A stretch of 64,000 nt of DNA. Source: Neospora caninum Liverpool (taxonomy: Eukaryota; Apicomplexa; Conoidasida; Eucoccidiorida; Sarcocystidae). The notes beneath the pieces were generated by a model. That model was not told the origin of the DNA, made no database searches, and saw nothing but the letters and a program-made list of their open reading frames with translations. Position numbers and translations under genes: made by a program. Shown one piece after another: positions 48,001-61,100 of the stretch. The stretch lies in contig NC_018393.1 in the NCBI RefSeq assembly GCF_000208865.1, positions 3,428,714-3,492,713 on the forward strand, written 5' to 3'. How positions within the stretch are numbered: the first letter of the stretch is position 1; each line of letters begins with the position of its first letter.

Positions 48001-51000
48001 CCCCTCTTCCGCGTTTCCTCGCGGCCGTCTCCACTGCTTTCCCCGACGCAACGACGGACCACCCCGAGGCAGGGAGGGACGTGAGTGGCCGACGAGGGGC
48101 AGATGGCCAGAGGAGTGATTCACGTCTTCTGACCCGCGACGAGGTCCACGTCAACTCGTTTTCAGGACGAGCACCGGGACACTCTGTAGACGCTTCGAAT
48201 CTTCAAATGCCTCCTTCGCTGTCCTTGCGTGTCGTCCATTCCCAGTCGCCAGCCTCCTCGTTCGCTCGACCTCCGCCCTCGACTCGCGCTCTAGGCTCTG
48301 ATGCATCTGAGTTCTCGGATGTACCTTCCTCTTCCTCTGCAGCTTCGCATGCCAGCGCCGAGCCTGCGGACCCGCCGACCTTCTTCGACTTATCGGCGGT
48401 CCTCATCTGCGTTCTTCTTCTGGGCAAACTTTTGGAAGTCAAGGCGAAGCGACGCGCGGTTGCTGCCCTGGACGAACTGTCGGCGGCTCAGCCCGAGTTT
48501 GCGTTGCTGGTCCGGAACCAGTCGTCTTCCTCTGTGACCTCGGGGCGTTGCGTGATTCGGCGATGCGAGAACACACCGAGCGCGGGAGGCGCGAAGCTGC
48601 AGAGTGGCGAGTCGCACAGCGGAGCGGCCGAGGAGACCGACGCAGACCCAAGCGAGTTCGTGGGGGTCCGCCCGAGCGAAAAAGCAAGTGGAAATCGCGC
48701 GGACAGTGACAACGACAGACCGGTGCGAACTGAGAAGAGATACAAAGGTGATGCGGGCCAAGAGGAAGCGCGACGACGCCCACACAGACCAAGAACAGAA
48801 AACTTCGAAGAACTTATTCCTGTTGAACTGCTCCAGCTAGGCGACGTGGTGCGAGTCCCTCCGGGTGCCACCGTTCCCGCCGACGGAGAAAAGATTAATG
48901 AGGTACAGAAGCCGAAAATCGACACACTTATCGCACGTCTATACCAATGCATATATGTGTGTGTGTGAATACATATGTACATATATATACATATATATAC
49001 ATATAAATATATATACATATGCATATATATACATATAAATATATATACATATACATATAAATATATATACATATATATACATATATATACATATAAATAT
49101 CTATACATATATATAAAGATATATAGATATACGTTGGTTTGCCAGGTTGCTGGTTCCCGCTCGTGCGTATTTCTGCGTACCAATCCGAGTGTAGCGCGTT
49201 GCCTTTCACGTCCGGTGGAGTGCGCTTCTTCCATTTGTATCAGGAGGAGTCGCTCCTTAGCGAGGCGTTGCTGACGGGCGAGAGCGTGCCTGTTTCCAAA
49301 CAAAAGGGCGACTCCGTTCTCGGCGGCTCGCTTGTCGTAGGCGGACACACTGGGGCGCCGTCTTTGCACCGGTCGGCGCCTGCCGGTCCTTCAGCCGATT
49401 TCGGGGCAGACCGGACCACGAGGGAAGGACGCGTAGGCGCTTCTTTGCTGCTGGTTCGTGTCCAGAAACTTGGGACGGCAAGTGTCCTCGGACAGATCTT
49501 TCGGCTGGTGAAAGACGCGCAGGGAACGAAAACCAAGACTCAGCAGTTCATTGACAACGTTGCCGGGTACGAGTGGAGAAGAGATGAAGACGTATGGGAG
49601 AAAAAGTCGGGGACTTCTCAGTCGCGTGTTTTTTAACGAGGAGCGCGCGCGTCGGCAGAGAACGGCACACGCGGCACACGCGGAACATGCGACGCGGAAT
49701 TGCAGAGCACACACAGGCGGCTCTTGTCCGTGTTGCTTGGAAGAAAGACGGACAGAAAATGAGGAGAAGACGAGTATTCGTGTGCGAGACGTCACGCGGG
49801 GCGTGAGGCAGGTACCCCGCGACACGGGTTTGCTTCATCTGGCTTCCCTGTTTTCCTCCTCATTTCAGGTATTTCGTGCCCGGTGTCCTCCTCATTTCCG
49901 CTGTTACAACCGTCGTGTGGCTGATCCTGCTTTTCGGCGGCTTCGTCACTCCCTCCTTCCGCGACGTCGACGCGGACACCCTCAACGCCTTCCCGGTGGC
50001 GTCGAGGATTCTCTTCGCCCTACAGTTTGGCATCGGCGTCCTTTCTATTGCTTGTCCGTGTGCTCTCGGTAAGACGCAAGACGCCGGGGCTCTGAGAACC
50101 TCCTTTTCCCTCTCTTCGCGTGTTGTCCCGTTCCCTGTTGATTCTGGCCTGCGGCTGTTTGCGGCCCAGCGTTCCTCTCGCCTCTCGTCCACCCCGGTTC
50201 CTGCATAGCTTCCCTTTTGCCTGCGCGATCCTTCCTGCAGACGTTTCTTTTTGCATGGTCGTGCCCATCATCAAGGCATGCCCGTTGCGTTGTTCTTCGC
50301 CTTGTCTGCCGCGTGGGTCTCCTTCCCCTCTTTCGTGAGTGCCTGTGGACCCTCGGCCTCCCGAGCGCCCCGCCAGTGAGCGTAGGGAACGAACGGTTCT
50401 CTCCTTGCTGACCAGGTGTGGAGCGTGACGCCGTCGACGGCGGAGGAAGCGCGCGGTTTTGCTTTCCGTCCTCTCCCCTGTTTTGGCGTAGGTCTCGCGG
50501 CGCCGACAGCACTGATGGTGGGCACAGGCGTGGCTGCGCGTCTGGGAATTCTTGTCAAAAGCGGGCAAGCTTTTGAGCTCGCGACCAAGTTGAAAGCCCT
50601 CGTTCTTGATAAGACAGGAACCCTGACCACAGGTGAGTCGGTAGACGCGAATCGTACGCTTTCAGGCGCAGGAGGCCGATCGAGATTGTGTGCCATCTTT
50701 GTTCGACCCTTTCGCGTTTTTGCGGATGATGGGCCCCGTCCGTTTCAGGCAAATTCGAAGTGCAAGAAGTCGTTCTCCTGGGATCCTCCTTCGCCCGCCT
50801 TGCCGCCCTCGCAAAGTCGTCAGACTGGCGAGACGTCCTGTCCCCGGCAGCTCTCGCTCCCCATGTCTGCGCTCCCAACTCTTCCTCTTCGTCGCCTCTT
50901 GCTCCTTGTGCGGACGTTCGAGTTGCGCTCGCCCAGGCCGCGGAGTCGCCTTCGGCGTCCCACTCGGTGTCTGCGTGGGGGCTGAGCGTGAGAGATCTGA

Positions 51001-53763
51001 GCAGTCCAGGGCGGCCAGGCGGCCTCGCTCGGTCCCATCTGTCTTTGGGGCCCACGGAAAGTGAAGCTGCGAAAGGTGACACACGAGGACACGGTCCTTG
51101 CTTGTCCCCGTCCCTTCCCGAGAAAGCGGGAAGGCTCGAGAAAGCGATAAACCCGACCGCGTCGCCGAACACGTCTTCCGCACCGGCTCAAGGCTGTTCT
51201 GTGTCCTCGTTTCGCGAGATGGTGTCAGCGTTTGTGTGGATTTTAGGTGTAGCAGAGAGACACAGCGAGCATCCGGTTGCAGCTTCGCTGATGGAGTTTG
51301 TTCTCGCTTGGAAGGGTAGGCGATATACCCGTGGAATTTGGAAAATGAAGATACCGGCGAGATGTCCAGGGGTGTCGTCTGCGCCACAGGACGCAAACAC
51401 GGACACACCAGAGTGTTTGGCGCATCCTTTGTGGTCTCCGTGGTTTCCCAAGGATCATCCGCTACCGCGTGAATGCGTTGCCCCCGGCAGGGCTTTCTGT
51501 CAGCCAAATCAATGTCGCCTCTAGGGCAGAAGCGAGGCGCGATTGCGTGTGCTTGAATTGTCTGTTGTTCGTTTAGGTTTCTCAAACCCAACCCTGACTC
51601 TCTGTCTGCATCTCCGTGATGTGTCTCAGTGCCTATACCACGCGTTCTCCTACTCCTTCCGCTTTCTTCGACACGCCGACGTTCTTCTCATCTGTGTCCT
51701 GCGGTTTGTTTGGTTCTGCTTTGTAGATCTAGCGCCTCTCGCTAGCCCGTCCTTGTTCAAGGCCCTCCCGGGCAGAGGCCTTTCATGCCGGATCGGCAAA
51801 CATCTGGCCGTGGAGGTCATCTCGCTGACAAGCGCGGAAACCAGCCGAGCTCCGCGGCGCTCGTTCGAGTTTCCTGCCGTCTGTGCGTCGGCGGCCTTCG
51901 GGTCTTCCGATGGCGCCGGTTCCTCTTCTCCCTCCTCTCCTGTATCTTCTGGGTGCTGCTCCAAAAGCGAGCGGAGAGATGCGAGGGAGGAGCGGACGGA
52001 GGCGAGAGAGGAAGGGGAACCTAGAGGGGCGGGAGAGGTAGTGGAAAGGAGAGAAAAAGGAGAGGGGCTCCAAGAGAGTGAAGAGCAAGGAGAATGCACA
52101 AATCCCGCATGCATGTGCAGGCCTTGCCGCTGCCGACTTGAAGGTTTCAACTGTGGGTGTCTGGGCTCTCCTGAGGTTGCCCGAATGACGCCTGACTTCT
52201 CGAGCTTAAAAGTAAGGTCGGCGTAAGGGGGAATGAGGGTGAACGTAGCGGACTGCGGCAGGAGCGAATTGTGCTGAGGCATCGTCCACATAAAGCAGCT
52301 AGTTGCGGAAGCAACGAGGAAACCAATATTTCGGTGTAGGGCTTTTTTCGCCTTCCGTTTCGTGTTGCTGTGAAACTCGGCCCCTTCTCACAGGCATGGG
52401 CAGAAGACCAGCAACGCGGCGGAGCAACCGTCGCACTCCTGGTGGTTAATCAAGTCTGCCTCGGTAAGAGGGGACGAAAGAGACGGGACGGACACGAAGG
52501 ACAGGAACACGAGTTCCGGTGGAGCGATGGTGCGAGAGGGAAGCGTCTTCTCTTCTATTTCTGTCCCGGCGTCTGCTCTGTCCCCCGTCTTTCGGCCTGC
52601 GGCCTCTGCGTCGATCTCTCTCCGCGCGCTCCTAGCTTTTCCCTGTGTTATGTTTCCAAGGACGCCGGCGCCGCGCTTCGGTGCGCCCTGAACGGCGCGT
52701 CGCGGCGCGTCTGTCCGCCGGGGTTTTTGGGTTTCTCTCTCTGCTTTCCCTTTCACATGCCGCCCTCACGCTTCTTCTGCGGCTGGAGGTCTCCCGTTCT
52801 CCCGTCCCCCGCCTGCTGCATGCGCACGCCAGGTGCACTCGCGCTGCGAGATGCCGTGAAGCTGGAGAGCCGAGAGGCAGTTTCCCTCTTAGAGTCCCAT
52901 TTCGGGCTCGACGTCTGGATGTGCACTGGCGACAGCCTTCACACGGCTATGGCGATTGCGGACGCGGTGGGTCTCCCGCGCTCTCGCGTCGTTGCTGAGG
53001 CCTTGCCGTCGGCCAAAGTCGCCTTCATCGAGAAGCTGCAAAGACCGGATGAAAGTAAGTCTGCGAAAGCATCGCTTTTGCGTGCGTCGCTGCTCTTTGC
53101 AGTCCTTTTGCATTCCTACCCATTCTGCTGTTGTGAACGGCGCCGCAGCGCAAACATACCGTCCCGTCGGAATGGCGGGGGACGGTCTCAACGACGCTCC
53201 AGCTCTCGCGCATGCAGATCTTTCCATGGCGATCGGAGCGGGGGCGGATCTCGCCCTCACAGCGGCGGACGTCGTCATCCTCAAGTCCAGGTAAATGCGA
53301 GAAACAAAGTGGACAAGAGAGGCCAGAGGTGGGATGCGATGCAGACTGAGTGGGGACGCGCCGCCTCGACTGCTGGTGCCTTGTGCCTGCTCGGCCCCTG
53401 CATACTCTCTCCCGGTGTCCGGACTGAGTTCGCCGCTGAGATTCTGTGTGTGTGCTGTTCTTCGCGTCCGGTGGAGGCAAATTGCAGTTCACTCTCTGCT
53501 CCAGGTGTCTCTTTTCCTTCGTTTATGCCGTGTCACAGGATTGCGGACCTCGTCACATTTCTCGAACTCTCTCGAGCGGTCCTCTTCACCATTCGCCTGA
53601 GCGTCGTATGGGCCTGTATCTTCAACGCAGCTGGTATCCCTCTCGCTGCTGGAGTCTTGTACAAATTTAGAGTCTTCGTCCCACCCACCGTAGCAGGCGC
53701 CATGATGGCTCTCAGCTCAGTGCTCGTCATTTCCAATGCGCTCCTGCTAAGGTCAGCAAATCC

Positions 53764-53804
<41 letters not shown>

Positions 53805-54802
53805 CGCATATATAAAGTGGGCAGGCTGTGGGTTTCCGCCAGGCCAGTCGTGCCATGTTATTCCCCTTCTTTCTGGACTGCCCTCCGCCTCCTCCGCTCT
53901 TCTTTTGATTCTCTATCGCGCGTTCTTCGCACTGGTCGGCGTTTGTGTCTTCTTCGTACAGCCGGCTCTCCTGCTCCGGAGGCGGTCTGGGTTTTTTGGG
54001 GGGAAGACTGCAAGCGCCCGGTTGCGTTGGTCGGCATCCATCGCAGTGCACTCCAGTGTTCCTCGTTGTTCTTCCTTTGTCTACCTGTAGTCTTTCTTCT
54101 CTCATCTCCATCGTCTTCCAGCTGTGCGGGGTTTCCCGTGCTCTTCCGGTGCTTTGCGTCTCCGACGAATTCCCCATGGCCCTCTCGCCTTTACCAAACA
54201 CATCCGGTTTCGCTTTCACGTTGTTACGTTGTGCTCGCGGGCCTCTCGTTCTGTCTCTTCATCCGTTCTCTCTCTTTGTTGTGTCGTGAATGTGGTCTTC
54301 GACCGAGTGCGTTCGCTTTCTCTGTGTTTCATCTCAGGCGCTTCCGTCCGTCTCTTCTTCCTCGCCTCTCTTCGTCCTCTTCGCTGGTTTGCGGTTCGCT
54401 CTCGGCTTTCTGGTCTTCTCTATCTTGCTCATTCTCGTCTGCTTTCTTCCAAGGTTCCGTAGACCGCCGCGGGCGTCGCGTCTACGCCGCCGACGCTCGC
54501 CCTCCTCGAGAGTCTTCTCTTCGTGCTGCTTCTTCCGACTCCGGAGCAACCGAACCAGAACGAACGGCGAACTGCCCAGAGAACCGAACGCGGGTGGGCC
54601 TTGCAGCGGAGGTTGCGTCTCCCAGAGCACAAGACTTCACGCTTCCTCTTGTCAGTCGACAATGCACAGACGCTTGACTTCAGAGCCACGCCTGTTACAT
54701 TGCTTGCGCGTGTGCATACGAATGCACACAATCATCGGCATGTGCATCATCGTGAATGCACTGGCTGTATCCGTACCGGCTTGGTATATGTTATTTGCGT
54801 GA
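44530..54802 (+). CDS. Copper-transporting P1B-type ATPase
   Basis: Fourteen exons, all in phase: 44530-44781, 45325-45571, 45964-47138, 47445-48902, 49244-49566, 49869-50068, 50492-50632, 50749-51315, 51727-52211, 52394-52463, 52833-53054, 53149-53290, 53539-53751, 54454-54802; about 1947 residues. It would pump Cu(+) across a membrane using ATP. Two N-terminal HMA domains carry GMRCGNC and GMTCASC; a third HMA-like stretch lacks CxxC. Then come membrane helices, LLTGES (actuator), the metal-site [23 protein letters not shown] (phosphorylated Asp), SEHPVAASL (nucleotide domain), [15 protein letters not shown] and a last membrane pair ending ALLLR. The CPC motif and SEHP indicate a copper-class pump. 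It is longer than usual because of low-complexity inserts: between HMA 2 and the first helices, about 230 residues in a loop between two helices (47664-48370), and in the nucleotide domain. The final exon after ALLLR is Arg/Ser-rich and its reading frame is the least sure part. A copper ATPase called CuTP is described in Toxoplasma. Confidence 0.93.
44925..45035. repeat. TA/CTATATA microsatellite in copper ATPase intron 1
   Basis: About 110 bases of TATATA units with ACC, ACA or GCC interruptions lie between the exons ending 44781 and starting 45325. It is followed by GCATGCATGC at about 45040. Confidence 0.85.
48965..49130. repeat. ATATATACAT microsatellite in copper ATPase intron 4
   Basis: Roughly 165 bases of imperfect ATATATACATATAAAT units lie inside the intron 48903-49243 and occupy about half of it. 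Non-coding by this model. Confidence 0.85.
53765..53815. repeat. TA microsatellite in copper ATPase intron 13
   Basis: A (TA)n tract lies shortly after the donor at 53752, in the last intron. Confidence 0.85.
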
Positions 54803-55154
54803 TAGGGTACATCACTGTTCGATGCATACCAACAGGACGATGCGTGTGCCCGCTGATGCAGGTTTTGCGTATGCAAACAAACACACAGTGGACATACATG
54901 TATACAGTCGTATGTGCATGTGCCTATGCGTGCATGTATATGGGATGTGTATATTTGGCAGCGCAGGCAGGTCTATCTGTTTTTAATATGTTTAATCCCT
55001 CCACAGCGGGCGGTGACCGCTTGGCTCTTCCAAACAGGATAGACGTTCCTTGAGACACCCGCTGTCTCTCACGTAGACGAGTGACAGAGCACGAGAGGGA
55101 GTCTGCGTCTTTTCGTTTGTCGGCAGTGATTTAAAGATACCTCTATCTACACGT

Positions 55155-55186
<32 letters not shown>

Positions 55187-58100
55187 GTATATGTATATAA
55201 GTATATGCGTAACTGCCTCTGTATCTACACCGTCTGTGTGTGTATCTCTGCACGTGCGCGTACTAACGCATCTGCTGCATATCCTCACTTGTTTGTCATG
55301 TGACTGCGGCGTTGGTGGTCTTTGTGTTCACCTCGTGTGTCAGCAACGCCAGCGTCCAGCTGACGTATGACGTCCGTTGTGTTCGCTGACTCTGCACTCG
55401 CGTTTGTCGTTTTTCTGTCTTGTTTTGCGCTGTTTCTTACCGGAGCACAAGGGAGTGAGCAAACGCTTCGCCGTCTGTGCTTACGTTTCTCGCTCACGGT
55501 GAGACGCGCCCATTACCTGCCACAGTCTGTGCGACCGCTGCTCCGTTTCTTCTCCGCTCAACGTTCTTTTCATTTACCTCGTTTTCTCGCCGAGCGAAAA
55601 AAGACCCGGAACCTAGACTCCCAGTTACACATTGTAAACTGGGATGGTTAGGACGAGCTCTCTAGAGGCAAGAGAGAGGGGACAATTACACAACACCAAC
55701 AGCTTGGAGGTATGCACTTCCTCTCTTTTCAAACAGAAGAGTCAGGCAGTATTCGATTTGACGCGTATAGTCAGTTCGGCTCGATGAACTGTCGTTCACC
55801 CTGTCTCGCTCTTCCGTCGGCGAAGCAAGTGACCAGGCAAGAAACGATTTCCAGGAACAAGAGATCCTATCAATGTGAGCTCTCAGGAACTGAGGCGTGT
55901 GTTATAGTTGCTTGTCTATCGCCGAGGTCTTTACATATCCAGGTGTATGGATGCACATCTTTACTGCCTCGGTCATGGCATGACTGCATCTGATGCTGTA
56001 GACACATGCCGAGGCTCAACACGAGACAAAACAGCAGGTAGGGGGGATCCACACGTGTACATATATCTCTGTAAATGAACACTGTAGGAGATCGGGGATA
56101 CTAACGTCTTTGCGGCCAGGCAAGCGGCTGTGTCCGGCCGCTTAGAAATCTCTTAATTCGAGACGAAGTCGCTGGGGCATCTTGGCTTCGAAACGCGCAT
56201 TCGATGCTAGAGAGGGACGACACACAATGTAGGCAACAAGATGCAACGCACCTGCCACGATCCGTCTAAGAAAAACACATGCAGACAGGGAATGCTGATG
56301 GCGAGGCGATCTCTGTAACCGCTGGCGAACCGTGATGTAGAGAGAGCGCCACTCTGACTGTCTGTGGTGTGTCCTCCGCTTTAGGCGCTTTTTCTCGGCT
56401 ACAGTGGGGGGCGGAAGTGCGCCTAAGAAGAGAAATATTCATTGCCGTGCATGAACGTACTATACTGAATTTCTCCAAATTTCTATCGCACGGGCAAGAC
56501 ACGGCCCGCTGTAGAGCTCGAGACCTTTTCAGCACAAGTAGTGCTCTCAACTAACAAAAGTATCTAGATGGGAATGACGTACGTTGACACAGACATAACT
56601 GCATGTGTGAAGGAAGAATAATCTATCTATATGTGTGCCTTAGGAAAAGAAAGTCTTTGTCTTGCGTCGTGCACGCACAATTACGCATATATATATATAT
56701 ATATATATATACATATGCATGAGAAGTACATACATAAAATACATTTGATGTGACGCGATCTGAGCCTTTAATCTCGGGAACCTCTACGTACATCTTTGTC
56801 TGTTTCGCTCTTTTAACTCTCGGGTATGCAAGATGAGTCCAGGAAACAGGAGCTCTCTCGTCGCGTGCCGCGTCGTGGTTCCGCCTTTCTCACAGGCGCT
56901 CTCAGTCAACAATGGCGATAGGAGCAGACGAAAACAGACATGAGAGAGGGGGGAAAAAGCTAGAAACGGGGCAGAGATGGTGACTCAGCGAAATCAGGAG
57001 AGAGCAGCCCGCGCGTTAACCGAGCGATTTCGAGGACTAATTGTGTCTCTCCTATCTCTGTTGTCTTTGCGGCCGTCTCTTCCTCCCTCTTTGTGTCCTT
57101 CGTTACTCTCGTGTTTCTCTATATCCCATCCCCTTTCTTCCTTGTACGCCCTTGCCTCTCTGGCTCAGATCTGTGCTTGCGCCGCCTGCCTACTGCTTCC
57201 CTCGAACCCCCCCACCCTTTCTGCTTCGCCTTCGCACTGACGAGGCGGCGAGATTGCTTTCTGCCTGTCCTCCTTGCTCTGTCTCTTTCTTTCCGCATCG
57301 CTATTCCTTTGTCTCCTTTTCCTCTCTGCTCTGCTGTCTGGTTCTTCCTCACGTGTGCAACTCGCGCCGCGAGAAGCACAAGGACGCGTCGCTCGGTTCT
57401 CTGCTTCTCCTAGCAGACCCAAGACGAAGGATCCGGCGGGAGAGACGCCACTCCGTGAGAGGTTTGAAGACAAACGCGGAGAAAAACACGACAAAGTTGG
57501 GAAACGCGGAGACATGCTGAACCTTCCTGCCGTCCGTGAGAGCGCAGTCGTTCGTGGCGGCGGCAGCAAAACTCGGGAGGAACGGACCAAACGCACATGC
57601 GTCAGTGTCTTCCTAAGAGGAGAGCAGGTGAGCTGCGATTTACACTTCTGAAGGAAAGGGAAACGTACGAAAAGAGGAAGACGCAACGCTGGCGAAAAGG
57701 ACCCGGGGCACACTCGCCGACAGGCCAGACGGCGCGGTACGTCTTTGCGCAACACAACACGGGAGGCAGAGAGATACGACCAAGCGTTTTTCTCTTTCTC
57801 CTTGCTCTGCCTCTGCGTTTTTCGTCTTTCTCCTTCTTTTCCCTCGAAGGAGATTCCGGCTCTTTCAGTCTTCCCGTCCCAAAACAAAGACGAAGTGGAG
57901 CGGGCGACAAGTCTCTCCAACCCGTTGGGCGACACTCAACCGCGCCACACGCGTTTCTTCTTCCACGCGTCGTTTCCTTGATTCGCCGACGCTGTCCCCC
58001 TTTGATTTTCGCTCTCCTCGCTGCCTGGCCGTTTTCGCCGTCTCAGTTTTTTCGTTGCGTCCAGACCAGCTCGAAGGTTCTTCAGCTTGTGCGCCGTGCT

Positions 58101-58189
58101 GCCCGACGGCGTGCTTTCGACTTCTTCGTCGTCGCCATTCCCCTCTCCTCCGCATCCCGGTCTGCTACTGAACGCTCTCTGCGACGAGA
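54803..58189. other. Intergenic region
   Basis: About 3.4 kb holds the copper ATPase 3' UTR on the left and the promoter and leader of the RNA-binding gene on the right. TA runs lie at about 55158-55200 and 56688-56715. From about 57040 the plus strand becomes C/T-rich, as in other leaders of this window. No coding exon is supported. Confidence 0.45.
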
Positions 58190-61100
58190 ATGGCTACTGT
58201 TTCTTCTTTTTCTTCAGCTCCTGTTGGGGCTGAAGAAGGAGAAGGGAGGGCGAGGGCCGACGGAGACGTGCCTACCGAGATGAGGAGGGGGTTGCGGGAC
58301 GGATGGCGAAGAGAAGACGAGAGCGGAAGACGGGGCGCCGGGAGCACCCATTTGTCCTACGGCGAAGACGAGAGGAGGCGCGACCGAGATGAAGGCAACA
58401 GGAAGACACACTTCGACAGACACAGAGAAGACTATAGACATCAGACGCAGTCAGAGGGGCGGAACCATGGCTATCCGTCTGACCTGCGCGTTACGCCCTT
58501 CTCCTCGCGGCGCTGTAGACCGCGACGCCCCTCCGACGCGTTTGATGGCCACGCGGCCAGGCGGAGTCGCAGCCGGACGCCGACCTCTTACGAAGCCTCT
58601 CGACGAGGACGAGACACGTGGAGAGAAGAAGGGATGCCGTACCGGGGTCGGCAGAGAAGCAGAGAGAGAGAACGAACGAAGTGGAGACACGCGGGCCCCC
58701 GGCCAGATCACCGGGATGACAGGTACTCGATCAGGCGAGACGAGCGGAGAAGCTTCTCGAGCGGACGCGGAATGGAGCGAAGAGAAGGTCAGGATGCGAG
58801 AGGGGACGACTACAGAGAGGGCAGAGAAGCTGGGAGAGGAGACAGCCATGCCGGAAGACGGGAAGGGGGAGGAATGCGCGACGAAACAGAAGAACGACCC
58901 CGAGGAGACATCAGAGGCCAACGCGTTGTCCAAGAACGGGAGGCACGCACCATTCAGTTCACTCCCGTTTCGCAAACAAACAGAGATGAGCCAGCACGTG
59001 GAATCGAAAGCGACAGCACAGGTAATAACGCCCCCAACCGTCTGTGCATCTAGCCTGCGCACTGCGCCGTCCTGTGCCCTCAGCTGTGTATATGCATGAA
59101 TATACATAAGTAGACTCGCGCAGATAATGCATGCGTGGAAATACGCTGACGCGGACGCGCGTCTTGGTGTGGGAAGACGGGCAGGAAGTGAAGAGGTGAA
59201 CGAGAAGAGGATTCCTGCTGGCGCATATGCGGACAAGACAAGTTTGGGGAGGCGGGGCGCAGGAAGAGCGTTGTTCTTCCTTTCCTCCCCGGAGGCAGTA
59301 TGAAGAGCGCGACACTCTCGCGCACTACCGCAAACGCTTTCGTTGCCTCGCTTTCCGTGGGCACAGCAAACAACACCTTCTACACCGACGCTGCGCATGC
59401 AAACGCGGGTTTCTCGTTCGCGAACACGAAGGCGAAGAGGCAGTGCTTCGTGGCAAAGCGCTTCCGTTCTCTTTGCCGGTGTGCATGGCCTCGCAGGAGG
59501 TGCGCGTCCGTCGGCGTCTACGTTCATTCTTCGTCCTCGCGGTGAGGGGGTCGGACCTTCACCTTCCTCGCAGTCGCCGGCTTTCCCTGCTTCCTACGTG
59601 GCCGCTGGAGGCGAACGCAGGAACCCTCTCTCTGCGCCTGTCGTTCGCCTGTCTCCTGTCTCCGCGCCCTCCCAGGGCTTCGCTGCGGGGCAGCGAGAGG
59701 GGCGGGAGGACGAGAGGAGGGGCGAACAAGAAGACAGCCACGAAGAGGGCCGGGGGGGTCCGAACGTGTTCGAGGCTGCGAGCCGACACAGAGAACACGA
59801 GGACATGCATCGCCCCCATGCCGTGGCACCAGGTGAGAGAGGTGAGGTAGACGAAGTGCAGAACACGCGTCGGTTCGTCTTGGCCGTGAAGCGTTGGTGA
59901 TTTGAGCTGTCTCCGCGGAGGCCGGGAGAGACTCATTCGGGGTGGGTGTTCCGTCTGTACGTGTTGCATTCCTCGCGTTCGGAGTCTCTAGTTTTCTGCT
60001 CAGGTTTCTGGCCTCTGCCCCCTTCACTGCTCGTTCTTCCTTTCGCCACGTCACTCTCCTTCCGGTTTTTCTTCTCTCGGCTCCTTGTCAACAGTCGACA
60101 AAACCGCTTCCGTATCCCAACCGTTGGCCCTTGTGTGTGTCTCCCTCCTCGGATTGTTTGTACCTCCCTGCTCGTTACCTTTACCGTCTTTTCTGTTTCC
60201 GCCGTTCCAGTCTGTTCGTTTTCGTCTCGCGTTTCGCTCCGGATCCTGCGCCGCCCCGTCGCCCTCCAATGGGTCCGCTTCGTCTCCCCCTTTGTCTCCT
60301 AGGGTGCCCGATGGCCGCAGGACAGGAACCTGGCTCTCTGCAGCCGTTCGGCGCCCAGATGTGTCCCCCGCCTCCGCCGACTGCGCCTGCCTTTCCGTCT
60401 GTCCCTCAAGCCGACAGCCGCTTCCGACCGCCTTCTCATCATTCGCATGCGCCCTTCCCTCCGCCCAGCTGCCACGTGACCTTCCACTCCGCCTCCGCGC
60501 CGCCTGTGGGGCCGCCAGGCGGCCTCTGTCCCCGCCCCGGAAGCGGGCCCGTTGGGCTCTGTCGTCCACCGTACCCTCCGCCTGTGGTCGTCGGCCCAGC
60601 AGCCCGCAGGGCGGTGCCGGAGAGTGGAGAAGGCGCGGTGTTCCTCAGCGCCTCTTCTCGGTTTGGACGCTCCGACCCGCCTCCCCATCCGCCCCACATG
60701 GTCCCGCATCCTCCCTACTTTGGGCCCCCAGGAAACGGCGGCGTGAGGCCGATCCACCCGCCCGCGCGGCACGGCCTGGTTGCGGGCCCGTTGGGCTCCG
60801 ACGGCTCCGGACGCCCGCCGCTCGGGGCCGGGTCCTCGACCCTCTGGGGCTCAGGGGGGGGCGAGGAACACTCTCGCGCCGCCGAGGGCCCGGGCCGAGC
60901 AGGCCTGCAGAGGCAGTTTGACGGCGAGTCGTGGCGAGAGAAGGGGGTTGCGCCCGGCTTTGCGGACGGGGCGTGCCGCGGAGCAGAAAACACCCCTGCG
61001 ACCGCGCCAGTCGTCCTCAGGCTTTCAGGCGTTCCGGGCCCTCTTCTCACGCATGAGAACATGCTCTCCTTTTGCTCAATGGTGAGGTCCGAGGAGAAGC

